The notes under the pieces are model-generated. The model had not been told where the DNA came from. It made no database searches and worked only from the letters and a program-made list of their open reading frames with translations. Shown piece after piece: positions 1 to 5,680 of a stretch of DNA of 5,680 nucleotides; within the stretch, counting starts at the first letter, position 1, and each line of letters begins with the position of its first letter. The translations under genes were made by a program, and so were the position numbers. Source of the stretch: CBDULQ01 sp965368115. GTDB lineage: Bacteria > Pseudomonadota > Gammaproteobacteria > SZUA-229. The stretch covers positions 1 to 5,680 of the forward strand of contig CBDULQ010000225.1 in NCBI GenBank assembly GCA_965368115.1. The letters run 5' to 3'.

Positions 1-2217
1 TGCCTGATCCCGGTTCGATTCGTTCACCGGGGCCGGGAAGGGATCGGGTAAACCGGGGCAGGGACTGTGAAACGCGAACAGGATGAAATGCACTTTTTCG
101 CCATAGTCGGATTTCATCAGTTCCTGGCTGATGGTCTCTTCCGGTTTCAGGCTCAAACCATCAGCGGCAAAGAAGCGGTAGGGGCAATTGACCAGGCGCT
201 GGTAGCGACTTGCCGAATAGCTGTCCGGCACCAGTTCCGGCCGCAGTCGGGTGCGTGTAGGTGCATCGGCAAAGGTGCCGATTTGTGCCGCCTGCTGTTG
301 AGCGAGGTAATGAAAATAATCCTCCAGATCACGGTCCTGCAGACTTTCACCAAAGGCCAGTTGCCAGGCATCCAGTAAACTGGTGATCCAGGGTGAAGGC
401 TGCAACCATTCGCCATCCTGTTCCGAACTGTAAGTGATCAGCACCTGGTCGGCGGCAACCAGCAAACGTTTGAACAGTGAAAAGGTTTCGTCACGCTGTT
501 GCTGCCAGTTCTTCAGCCCCAGTGCCTGTTTCACCCGTTGATTAAAGAATGCGGTCTGGGTGACATCGCCGGGCAGGCTACTGCGATTGGCGCCGGCGAT
601 GATCAGCGCATCGAAGCGGCAGTATTCGGCCTGTTGCAGATTCATCAAATGCACGGCCGAGGGCGCATCCTGTGGCGTGAACTGAGCCTGTTCCAGGGCA
701 CTGGCCAGCCAGGTGCGAAATTCCTGCCAGTTGAGTTGCGGATTGGCGACCTCCAGACTGTGCTGCATGGCATCGAGTTCCGCCAGGATGCGCGCGCCGG
801 CCTGGTCGTCGACGAGGCGTTGATGAATACCCAGTTGCTGCAGACTGTGGTTGATGGTGTGCAGAAAATCGCCCGCCGGCAGGAGTTGCCTGGCGGTGTG
901 GAGTTGCACCAGGGGAGCCGCCTGTTGCTGCAATCGATCGAGCAATTCGCTGAGCTGTTTTACCGTGCCGGACGACCAGTGACCGAGGCGTTTCTGGCGT
1001 TGCCACAGGGCTTTACGATAGCGGTGCAGGTCGCCGGGAATGTTTTCATGCAGGATGATGTCCTGTTCCAGGCGATAGACCTGGTTCAGGTGTGACTCCC
1101 GATGTGCTTCGTCGATAAAGAACGGTGACTTGAGCAGATCCAGCAGCGGCTGGTAAGCGAAGTCCTGTTCGATGCATTCCAGCCAGCGTTCGATACAGCT
1201 GGCCGCACTGGTGGTGGACAGGGACCAGCCGGCGGTGTCCTGTACCAGAATCTGTCGGCGTTCCAGCAGGGCGCGCACGCGGCGGGCCAGTTTACGGTCT
1301 TCGGTGATAATGGCAATTTGAGCCCGACCCTGTTGCTGCCAGTAGGCGGCCTGGGCGCTGATGGCCTGCGCCTGTTGCTCGGTGCTGCCGGCATCGAAGC
1401 TGCGAATACGGCTGCCTGTCGGAGGACCGCTGCTCTGCAATTGTTCGATACGTTGTTGCAGGGGGCGCTGCAGATCGAAGACCGGGTGCAGGGGAAAACT
1501 ATGTTCGGTACTGCAATCCTGGACGACTTCGATAACCCGGTTGTGGCGGGCGAGCTGTTCGCACCAGTGCAGTTCCAGTGGCGAAAACTGTGCGCGGCCG
1601 AGCACAAACAGGGTCTGTTCCCGGCAACTGTCCAGAGTCTGCTGCAGGCGTTGCAGATAGTCACGGTTGGCATCGATCAGGTTCATTTCCTGCAACTGTT
1701 GATGCCAGGCTTGCCACAGGGTGTAGACGATGCGTGCTTCGTGATGCAGTGGTTGCAGCGCTGAATTGTCGCCGTAGGCCTGTTGCAGGCGGGCGATCCA
1801 GTCGGCTTCGCTGCAGTCGAGCAGGTCCGGCTGTTGCAGCAGCAGCTGATCGAACAGGTCGAGCAGGCTGTCGCAGATCTGCCAGCTGGACACGTCCCCG
1901 AACAGCTGAGGATGCCGATTCAATGCGTCGATCATGATCAGTCGGCGCGCCTGCTGATTGATGGTCGGTCGGGTTTCGTCCGCATCGGGCAGCTGTTGCC
2001 GGAGCCAGTGCTGCAGGCTGCCCAGTTGCGGACCGATCATGCCCGACGGCTGGTGTCGAATCAGCTGGTGGCGCAGTTGGGCGATCGCCAGCGCATTAGG
2101 GATGATAATGTGGACCGCCGTGAGATCCGGCAGACGATCGCGGCAGCTATCGATGATGTGACCCGCCAGCTGTTCGCCGAACGGCTGGCAGGCCGGGATA
2201 TTGAGGGTTTCAGTCAC
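1..2217 (-). CDS. AddB-like PD-(D/E)XK family DNA repair protein, 3' end outside window
   Basis: An uninterrupted minus-strand frame gives 739 codons from a GTG at 2217 to the left edge, with no stop, so the C-terminus is missing. The frame is closed upstream by an in-frame TGA 24 bases before the GTG. That GTG is the best start; a weak AAGGG lies about 15 bases before it. Visible features are an N-terminal helicase-like strand (VHIIIPNA, about residues 35-45) with no Walker A motif, LLDLLKSPFF (358-367), DTAGWSLS (327-334), IAGANRSSLPG (540-550), and CPYRFF at 678 followed by a VH at 709-710. This order matches the proteobacterial 'probable DNA repair protein' family related to AddB, usually near 850-900 residues. 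By analogy with AddB, Cys678 would be the first iron-sulfur cysteine. The nuclease D/ExK residues and the remaining cysteines should lie beyond the window. The inferred role is double-strand break processing with an AddA/UvrD-like helicase, often encoded next door but not visible here. The protein is notably glutamine-rich. The family call is confident; the activity is inferred. Confidence 0.88.
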   Translation of the reverse strand, partial: MTETLNIPACQPFGEQLAGHIIDSCRDRLPDLTAVHIIIPNALAIAQLRHQLIRHQPSGMIGPQLGSLQHWLRQQLPDADETRPTINQQARRLIMIDALNRHPQLFGDVSSWQICDSLLDLFDQLLLQQPDLLDCSEADWIARLQQAYGDNSALQPLHHEARIVYTLWQAWHQQLQEMNLIDANRDYLQRLQQTLDSCREQTLFVLGRAQFSPLELHWCEQLARHNRVIEVVQDCSTEHSFPLHPVFDLQRPLQQRIEQLQSSGPPTGSRIRSFDAGSTEQQAQAISAQAAYWQQQGRAQIAIITEDRKLARRVRALLERRQILVQDTAGWSLSTTSAASCIERWLECIEQDFAYQPLLDLLKSPFFIDEAHRESHLNQVYRLEQDIILHENIPGDLHRYRKALWQRQKRLGHWSSGTVKQLSELLDRLQQQAAPLVQLHTARQLLPAGDFLHTINHSLQQLGIHQRLVDDQAGARILAELDAMQHSLEVANPQLNWQEFRTWLASALEQAQFTPQDAPSAVHLMNLQQAEYCRFDALIIAGANRSSLPGDVTQTAFFNQRVKQALGLKNWQQQRDETFSLFKRLLVAADQVLITYSSEQDGEWLQPSPWITSLLDAWQLAFGESLQDRDLEDYFHYLAQQQAAQIGTFADAPTRTRLRPELVPDSYSASRYQRLVNCPYRFFAADGLSLKPEETISQELMKSDYGEKVHFILFAFHSPCPGLPDPFPAPVNESNRDQA

Positions 2218-2242
2218 GTTGAATCGGGGTTTCCCTTGCGCT

Positions 2243-2258
2243 CACCCAAACGTGGGTG
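2243..2258. repeat. 6-bp inverted repeat between nuclease and galU genes
   Basis: CACCCA and TGGGTG are perfect inverted arms around an AACG loop. The repeat lies between the start of the minus-strand nuclease gene and the predicted galU promoter. Its small size and lack of a T-tract argue against a terminator. It could be a protein-binding site or a hairpin in the nuclease mRNA leader. The function is unknown. Confidence 0.4.
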
Positions 2259-2260
2259 GC

Positions 2261-2289
2261 TGTACTTCGAGTTGATTTGCCTTGATAAT
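2261..2289 (+). promoter_or_regulatory. Candidate sigma70 promoter for galU
   Basis: GATAAT at 2284-2289 matches five of six consensus -10 bases. TGTACT at 2261-2266, 17 bases upstream, is a poor -35 (three of six). Transcription would begin near 2296 and leave a leader of about 26 bases. On the other strand the same AT-rich stretch reads TATTAT (2290-2285), a possible -10 for the divergent nuclease gene, although no good -35 accompanies it. Confidence 0.4.
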
Positions 2290-2321
2290 ATCGCAAAATT
2301 TTTGCCAGAAGAACGTGATCA

Positions 2322-3197
2322 ATGAAAACCATTCGTAAAGCTGTATTCCCCGTCGCCGGTCTCGGCACTCGATTTCTCCCCGCCACCAAGGCCAGTCCCA
2401 AGGAAATGTTGCCCATCGTGGACAAGCCGCTGATTCAGTATGCGGCTGAAGAAGCCGTCGCCGCCGGTATGGACACCCTGATCTTCATCAACGGCCGTAA
2501 CAAGCGCGCCATCGAGGATCATTTCGACAAGGCCTATGAACTGGAATCCGAGCTGGAAGCCAAGGGCAAGGAAAAACTGCTGGCACTGGCACAGGATATC
2601 CTGCCGTCACATGTGAACTGCATTTACCTGCGGCAGGCGGAGGCGCTGGGTCTGGGACACGCGGTGCTGTGTGCGGAGCCGGTGGTGGGCAACGAACCTT
2701 TCGCCGTTATCCTGGCGGATGACCTGTTACGCAACGACGGTGGTCGTAACGTGATGGAACAGATGGTGGGGGTTTACAGCGAATATCACGCTTCCGTACT
2801 GGGTACCGAAACCGTGCCCATGGCAGAGATTCATAAATATGGCGTGGTTTCGGGTAAGAAGATCAGTGATCGCATCAGTCTGGTCGACGAAATTGTCGAG
2901 AAGCCGAAAGCTGAAGATGCGCCGTCGGATCAGGGTGTTGTCGGACGTTATATCCTGACCCCGAAAATCTTTGAAAAGATTCGTACCACCGGTCGTGGCA
3001 CCGGCGGTGAAATTCAGCTGACCGATGCCATTGCGGCGCTGCGCAAGGACGAGGAAGTGTATGCCTATTCCTTCGAAGGCAAACGCTACGACTGCGGCAG
3101 CAAACTCGGTTACCTGGAAGCCAACGTGGAACTGGCGTTACAACATCCTGAACTCAAGGATGAATTCGCCGCGTACCTTAAAAGCCTGAATATCTAA
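2322..3197 (+). CDS. galU: UTP--glucose-1-phosphate uridylyltransferase (UDP-glucose pyrophosphorylase)
   Basis: This cytoplasmic enzyme makes UDP-glucose and pyrophosphate from UTP and glucose 1-phosphate, supplying glucosyl donors for surface polysaccharides, galactose interconversion and trehalose or glucan synthesis. The 291-residue length is normal for bacterial GalU. The nucleotide-binding signature GLGTRFLPATK (residues 13-23) runs into PKEMLP (26-31) and DKP (34-36). Further conserved blocks are GLGHAVL (110-116), ADD (132-134, the expected sugar and metal-contact region), KYGVV (172-176), EKPKA (193-197), GRYIL (208-212) and GGEIQLTDAI (228-237). The ATG at 2322 is the first start after an in-frame TGA at 2316. 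Its ribosome site is weak (AGAAG near 2307-2311). It is transcribed alone: the upstream nuclease gene is divergent and the downstream usp gene is convergent, so nothing suggests an operon. No frameshift or missing key residue is seen. Confidence 0.97.
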   Translation: MKTIRKAVFPVAGLGTRFLPATKASPKEMLPIVDKPLIQYAAEEAVAAGMDTLIFINGRNKRAIEDHFDKAYELESELEAKGKEKLLALAQDILPSHVNCIYLRQAEALGLGHAVLCAEPVVGNEPFAVILADDLLRNDGGRNVMEQMVGVYSEYHASVLGTETVPMAEIHKYGVVSGKKISDRISLVDEIVEKPKAEDAPSDQGVVGRYILTPKIFEKIRTTGRGTGGEIQLTDAIAALRKDEEVYAYSFEGKRYDCGSKLGYLEANVELALQHPELKDEFAAYLKSLNI

Positions 3198-3204
3198 ATG
3201 AATC

Positions 3205-3233
3205 ACAGCCTCCTTCCGGAGGCTGTTTCATTT
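3205..3233. terminator. Terminator hairpin shared by convergent galU and usp genes
   Basis: A perfect 9-bp GC-rich stem (ACAGCCTCC at 3205-3213, GGAGGCTGT at 3218-3226) encloses a TTCC tetraloop. On the plus strand a T-rich tail (TTTCATTT) follows, so it fits an intrinsic terminator for galU, whose stop codon ends eight bases earlier. On the minus strand it begins two bases after the usp stop codon, and the tail after it (GATTCATTT) is less T-rich. Termination of usp is therefore likely but weaker. Confidence 0.82.
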
Positions 3234-3677
3234 CTCGTCGCTGATCTTGATCGCCATGACGTCGCAGGGCATATCGTGCAGCACGCCGTTGGCGGTGGAG
3301 CCGAGCAGACGACCGATGCCGTGGCGACCGTGCGCACCCATCACGATGAGATCGCAACCATGTTCCTCGGCATAGTGACTGATTTCCTGTTTCGGCGTGC
3401 CGATCACTACCTGCTGGATACTGTCCGGCACACCGAAGTGATCGCAGAAACGTAACAGGCTTTTTTCCGCCTGCGCTTTCATGTCCGCATCATTCACATC
3501 CCAGCCCGCGGCAGCCGCCGGTTCGTAAGCAATGTCGATGGGTGGCAGGTATTCCACCACGTGTAGCAGGTTGAGCCGGGCATTGTTGCGTCGTGCGATA
3601 TCCAGTGCGCGATTAATGACCTGTTCGGCAGACGGGGAAAAATCGATCGGGACCAGTATGTTTTTATAATCGGACAT
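3228..3677 (-). CDS. Universal stress protein, UspA family
   Basis: A 149-residue single-domain Usp protein, the normal family length. Such cytoplasmic proteins accumulate in starvation or stress and usually act as dimers, many binding ATP. The N-terminus YKNILVPIDFS (residues 4-14) carries the first beta strand and conserved Asp12. VIGTPKQEI (91-99) and CDLIVMGAHGRHG (108-120) precede the nucleotide-loop motif. That motif is Gly114-x2-Gly117-x8-Gly126-Ser127, one residue shorter in the middle than the textbook G-x2-G-x9-G-S/T pattern but of the common GRHG...GSTAN type. CDVMAIKI (138-145) forms the final strand. The ATG at 3677 is preceded by a good AAGGAG (3690-3685) with seven bases of spacing. 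The gene stands alone, converging on galU. ATP binding is likely but not certain, and the specific stress role cannot be read from the sequence. Confidence 0.95.
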   Translation of the reverse strand: MSDYKNILVPIDFSPSAEQVINRALDIARRNNARLNLLHVVEYLPPIDIAYEPAAAAGWDVNDADMKAQAEKSLLRFCDHFGVPDSIQQVVIGTPKQEISHYAEEHGCDLIVMGAHGRHGIGRLLGSTANGVLHDMPCDVMAIKISDEK

Positions 3678-3894
3678 GATTTGTCTCCTTGATTTTGTTC
3701 TCTATCAATTCTGTCTGATAGCCATGGGCTTCGCTAAACATCAACATCGTCTGATCTGAATGCGGCCAGCCCTCTGAGGCAAAACTGGTCGACAAGGGAT
3801 GCGTTGTTTAGAAATCTGCGGGATCCGCGGATGATACTGCATAAACCCCGTATCCCAGTCCTCTGTATGTTTTTCGGGCATGTGCATAATGAAT
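3678..3894. other. Intergenic spacer between usp and GlxA-type regulator genes
   Basis: These 217 bases lie upstream of usp and downstream of the regulator gene, both on the minus strand. Apart from the usp ribosome site (3685-3690) and a weak promoter candidate, I see no coding sequence, no RNA gene and no convincing terminator for the regulator. The only hairpin found near its 3' end is a 4-bp GCGG/CCGC stem near 3819-3829. Confidence 0.6.
3715..3744 (-). promoter_or_regulatory. Weak candidate promoter for usp
   Basis: Read on the minus strand, TTGATG (3744-3739) and TATCAG (3720-3715) each match four of six sigma70 consensus bases with an 18-base spacer. This would place the start of transcription about 30 bases upstream of the usp ATG. 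Both hexamers are imperfect and a match of this quality can arise by chance. Confidence 0.25.
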
Positions 3895-4926
3895 TCAATC
3901 GCCGACCGACAGCATGGAAAACTTACGCCGATAGTCTTTTGGACTCATGTGGGTGATGCGGCGGAACAGCCGGCGAAAGAATGCCGGATCTTCATAGCCG
4001 ACCTGCCAGCTGATCTGTTCCACCGACAATGTGTCCTGTTCGAGCAGGCCTTTCGCCTGTTCGATACGTAACATCTGTACGTAATGTATCGGTGTGAGTC
4101 CGGTGGCCTGTTTAAAGCGGCGATGGAAACTACGCGGTTGCAGTCCGCAACGCTGGATAGCCTGTTCCAGCGGCGCCGGTTGTTGGTAATGCTGCTGTAA
4201 CCAGTGCTGTGCCTGGAGGATCAGGCTGTCGTTATGGTCGGTATTGCCCCGAAACATCACATAGGGTGCCTGGCCGTCGCTATGTATCGACAACAGAAAA
4301 TATTTGCTGATCATTGCCGCTGCCTGCGGCCCGGCAAACCGGTAGAGTAAATAGACGACCAGATCATGCCAGGCGGCGGATGCACCGGTCATGATGATAT
4401 TGCCGTGCCTGCCACTGCGCACCAGAACCTGATTGATATCCAGTTTAACCCGGGGGAAGCAGCGTCTGAACAATTGTGCGAAAGCCCAGTGCTGGGTTGC
4501 CGGCTGATCGTCGAGCAGGCCGGTTTCGGCCAGCAGAAATGCACCGGTGCAGGCGGAACAGATGAGGCTGCCCCGGTTGTGCATGGTCCGAATCCAGTCG
4601 TTGAGCTGTGGATATGGATTTGCGGGCCATTCGGCCTGAAGTAGATAAAGCGATGGGATGATCAGGATGTCGCAATGCTCGACCTGACTCAGTCGTTTCG
4701 CCAGGGGCAGGCTGAATCCCATGACGTTACGAATGATCATGTCCTTGTCGGCCTCGTCGAACAGGTTATCCGGTGCAACCACCTGAGCCTGGAACACGAC
4801 ATTGTCTGACACCATTTGTGAAAAGGCATTGAATATGCCGTGCAGGCCCGCCAGGGCCGAGGCATCCACCTCCGGTGTTGCGACCAGGCTGATCTGAATC
4901 GGTGCTGTCCCCTGAGCGGTCGCCAT
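3895..4926 (-). CDS. GlxA-family transcriptional regulator (DJ-1/PfpI-like domain plus AraC helix-turn-helix)
   Basis: A 343-residue two-domain regulator. Residues about 10-200 resemble the DJ-1/PfpI amidotransferase-like fold, with CDILIIPS (85-92) and the nucleophile-elbow segment CSACTGAFLLAETGLLD (123-139) centred on Cys126, then ATQHW (143-147) and a helix after TGASAAWHD (180-188). Residues about 235-336 form the AraC/XylS DNA-binding domain: the first helix-turn-helix around RCGLQPRSFHRRFKQATG (259-276), the second at VEQISWQVGYEDPAFFRRLF (302-321), ending in SPKDYRRKF (328-336). In this family the N-terminal domain is generally a sensor or ligand-binding module rather than an enzyme. 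The ATG at 4926 has an AGGA box seven bases upstream. The gene is divergent from a methyltransferase gene across 146 bases of repeat-rich DNA, the usual layout for a regulator acting on its neighbour. Characterised relatives control amine, amino-acid or quaternary-ammonium catabolism, but the ligand here is unknown. Confidence 0.94.
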   Translation of the reverse strand: MATAQGTAPIQISLVATPEVDASALAGLHGIFNAFSQMVSDNVVFQAQVVAPDNLFDEADKDMIIRNVMGFSLPLAKRLSQVEHCDILIIPSLYLLQAEWPANPYPQLNDWIRTMHNRGSLICSACTGAFLLAETGLLDDQPATQHWAFAQLFRRCFPRVKLDINQVLVRSGRHGNIIMTGASAAWHDLVVYLLYRFAGPQAAAMISKYFLLSIHSDGQAPYVMFRGNTDHNDSLILQAQHWLQQHYQQPAPLEQAIQRCGLQPRSFHRRFKQATGLTPIHYVQMLRIEQAKGLLEQDTLSVEQISWQVGYEDPAFFRRLFRRITHMSPKDYRRKFSMLSVGD

Positions 4927-4942
4927 ACCCCTTTCCTGATGC

Positions 4943-4972
4943 TGTCCGAAATGGACCGGTAATGTCCATTTT
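4943..4972. promoter_or_regulatory. Candidate AraC-type operator: TGTCC direct repeats plus nested inverted repeat
   Basis: TGTCC occurs at 4943-4947 and again at 4963-4967, exactly 20 bases apart, close to two helical turns and typical of paired AraC half-sites. A GGAC in opposite orientation lies between them, giving an 8-bp inverted repeat, AAATGGAC (4949-4956) and GTCCATTT (4964-4971). The element touches the predicted -10 and start region of the regulator gene, so binding would be expected to repress it. That the regulator binds here is inference. Confidence 0.45.
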
Positions 4973-4996
4973 GAATCTTACGCCCGTCCGGTTCAA
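4968..4996 (-). promoter_or_regulatory. Candidate promoter for the GlxA-type regulator
   Basis: On the minus strand TTGAAC (4996-4991) and CAAAAT (4973-4968) are separated by 17 bases, each matching four of six sigma70 consensus bases. Transcription would start near 4961, inside the TGTCC repeat element. The -35 overlaps the CCGGTT/AACCGG inverted repeat. Confidence 0.35.
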
Positions 4997-5000
4997 CCGG
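4988..5000. repeat. CCGGTT-C-AACCGG inverted repeat
   Basis: Two perfect 6-base arms flank a single C in the divergent regulator/methyltransferase spacer. The arms overlap the regulator's predicted -35 hexamer. With a one-base centre it cannot form a useful RNA hairpin, so a dimeric DNA-binding protein is the more natural explanation. The identity of any such protein is unknown. Confidence 0.45.
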
Positions 5001-5017
5001 GATACTCAAATCATGAC

Positions 5018-5041
5018 ATGGGCGAATTCGGTTTTGCCCAT
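5018..5041 (+). repeat. Hairpin in the methyltransferase leader
   Basis: ATGGGC (5018-5023) pairs with GCCCAT (5036-5041). Through one G-U pair the stem extends to nine pairs around a six-base loop (5027-5032). It ends 17 bases before the AAGGAGG ribosome site. It has no T-tract directly after it, so it is not an obvious terminator. It may be a leader structure or an operator. Confidence 0.4.
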
Positions 5042-5058
5042 CCTGAAAACGATGATCG

Positions 5059-5065
5059 AAGGAGG
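5059..5065 (+). promoter_or_regulatory. Strong ribosome binding site fixing the methyltransferase start
   Basis: AAGGAGG is a near-perfect Shine-Dalgarno sequence, seven bases before the ATG at 5073. It decides among several in-frame upstream ATGs (5052, 5013 and 4962), none of which has comparable spacing to a ribosome site. Confidence 0.8.
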
Positions 5066-5072
5066 AGATTCA

Positions 5073-5680
5073 ATGGACAGTCATGATAGTGGTCAACTGA
5101 GCGAAACCGCTGCCGAAATCTACCAGCGTTTTTTCGTACCGGCGTTGTTTGCCGGTTGGCCCGACCCGGTGCTTGACGCCGCGAAGGTGGTGGCCGGTGA
5201 TCGCGTACTGGATGTGGCATGCGGTAGCGGTGTGCTGGCGGGGGCGGCGGCCATTCGGGCGGGTGATCAGGAACGGGTCAGCGGCGTGGATATTAATCCG
5301 GGCATGCTGGACGTGGCTCGGGCCCTGTACCCGAAAATCGACTGGCAGCAGGGCGCGGCTGAAGCTTTACCGTTTGAGGCGAATCATTTTGATCGTGTCG
5401 TCAGTCAGTTCGGCCTCATGTTCTTTGAAGACCGCATCAGGGCGATCAGTGAGATGCGTCGAGTTTGTCGTCCTGGCGGCCGGGTGTGCGTCGCCGTATG
5501 GGGACGTTTACAGGATACCCCGGGGTACCTGGCGGTCGCGCAGCTGCTGCATGAGCTGTTCGGTGCGGAGCGGGCTCGATCGATCGAAGTGCCTTATGTG
5601 CTCGGTGAGCGGGACGAACTGGCCGGCCTGTTCGATCGGGCCGGGGTGAGGGATTACCGCATCGATACCCTGACCGGACA
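5073..5680 (+). CDS. Class I SAM-dependent methyltransferase, 3' end outside window
   Basis: The first 202 codons of a Rossmann-fold methyltransferase of the UbiE/Methyltransf_11 type. Residues before about 40 form a helical cap. SAM-binding motif I is RVLDVACGSGVLA (44-56). GVDINPGML (71-79) provides the acidic Asp73 expected to hold the ribose hydroxyls. AAEALPF (95-101) is the adenine-contact region, FDRVVSQFGLMFFED (106-120) is the motif IV strand, and EMRRVCRPGGRVCVAVW (127-143) is the post-core loop and strand. The remaining residues start a C-terminal part that continues past the edge; such proteins are usually about 250-280 residues. The substrate cannot be told from these motifs; quinone, small-molecule and lipid methylases share them. 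The ATG at 5073 is set by the AAGGAGG site. The divergent GlxA-type regulator suggests inducible control by a metabolite, possibly related to the substrate, which is inference. Confidence 0.92.
   Translation, partial: MDSHDSGQLSETAAEIYQRFFVPALFAGWPDPVLDAAKVVAGDRVLDVACGSGVLAGAAAIRAGDQERVSGVDINPGMLDVARALYPKIDWQQGAAEALPFEANHFDRVVSQFGLMFFEDRIRAISEMRRVCRPGGRVCVAVWGRLQDTPGYLAVAQLLHELFGAERARSIEVPYVLGERDELAGLFDRAGVRDYRIDTLTG

Noticed and set aside
499..1095. A plus-strand open frame of 198 codons inside the nuclease region
   Set aside because: It lies antisense to a 739-codon frame with clear family motifs; its protein shows no recognisable domain and it has no supporting ribosome site.
578..1673. 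Two minus-strand frames (578-1006 and 1086-1673) that could suggest short separate genes
   Set aside because: They are alternate-frame shadows rich in Arg, Pro and Ala; the continuous nuclease frame covers the same DNA with conserved motifs.
1783..2325. A plus-strand open frame of 180 codons ending on the galU start codon in an ATGA-type overlap
   Set aside because: It is antisense to the nuclease N-terminus, its protein has no recognisable domain, and the overlap with the galU ATG is coincidental; galU has its own promoter candidate inside this frame's end.
3815..3835. A GCGG/CCGC mini-stem as a terminator for the GlxA-type regulator
   Set aside because: The stem has only four pairs, sits over 60 bases past the stop codon and lacks a proper T-tract.
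5013..5072. A 20-residue N-terminal extension of the methyltransferase from an in-frame ATG at 5013
   Set aside because: The strong AAGGAGG at 5059-5065 is correctly spaced only for the ATG at 5073, and the extension would absorb the leader hairpin.
5149..5649. A plus-strand frame of 166 codons within the methyltransferase
   Set aside because: It is out of frame with the SAM motifs and has an unnatural Arg, Trp and Cys-rich composition.
1..5680. CRISPR array, insertion sequence, tRNA or toxin-antitoxin content
   Set aside because: I saw no regularly spaced repeats, transposase motifs, flanking target duplications, cloverleaf-type sequence or small paired genes.

Overview
The window reads as chromosomal DNA of a free-living gammaproteobacterium or close proteobacterial relative. 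Evidence is the moderately GC-rich sequence, clear AGGAGG-type ribosome binding sites, and the gene families: a proteobacterial AddB-like repair nuclease, GalU, a UspA-type stress protein, a GlxA-type AraC regulator and a class I methyltransferase. I cannot name the genus. I see no insertion sequence, phage gene, tRNA, rRNA or CRISPR array.

Layout: (1) Positions 1-2217, minus strand, hold one long open frame that leaves the window at its left edge. It is an AddB-like, PD-(D/E)XK-type 'probable DNA repair protein' lacking its C-terminal end. (2) A 104-base divergent spacer carries a galU promoter candidate and a small inverted repeat. (3) galU lies on the plus strand at 2322-3197. (4) It converges on a minus-strand universal stress protein gene (3228-3677), with a 9-bp hairpin between them that probably terminates both. 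(5) A 217-base spacer follows, with at most a weak usp promoter. (6) A minus-strand GlxA-family AraC regulator occupies 3895-4926. (7) A 146-base divergent spacer is rich in repeats: two TGTCC elements 20 bp apart, a CCGGTT/AACCGG inverted repeat and a longer hairpin. (8) A plus-strand SAM-dependent methyltransferase starts at 5073 and runs off the right edge.

How the genes fit together: the first three genes look like housekeeping or stress functions (recombinational repair, UDP-glucose supply, stress protection), each with its own promoter rather than one operon. The one likely regulatory unit is the divergent GlxA-like regulator and methyltransferase pair. The repeated TGTCC elements sit on the regulator's own predicted promoter, which suggests autoregulation and possibly control of the methyltransferase. 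This is inference from layout and motif spacing. I found no convincing evidence of a wholly new system; the regulator/methyltransferase locus is the part most worth following up.
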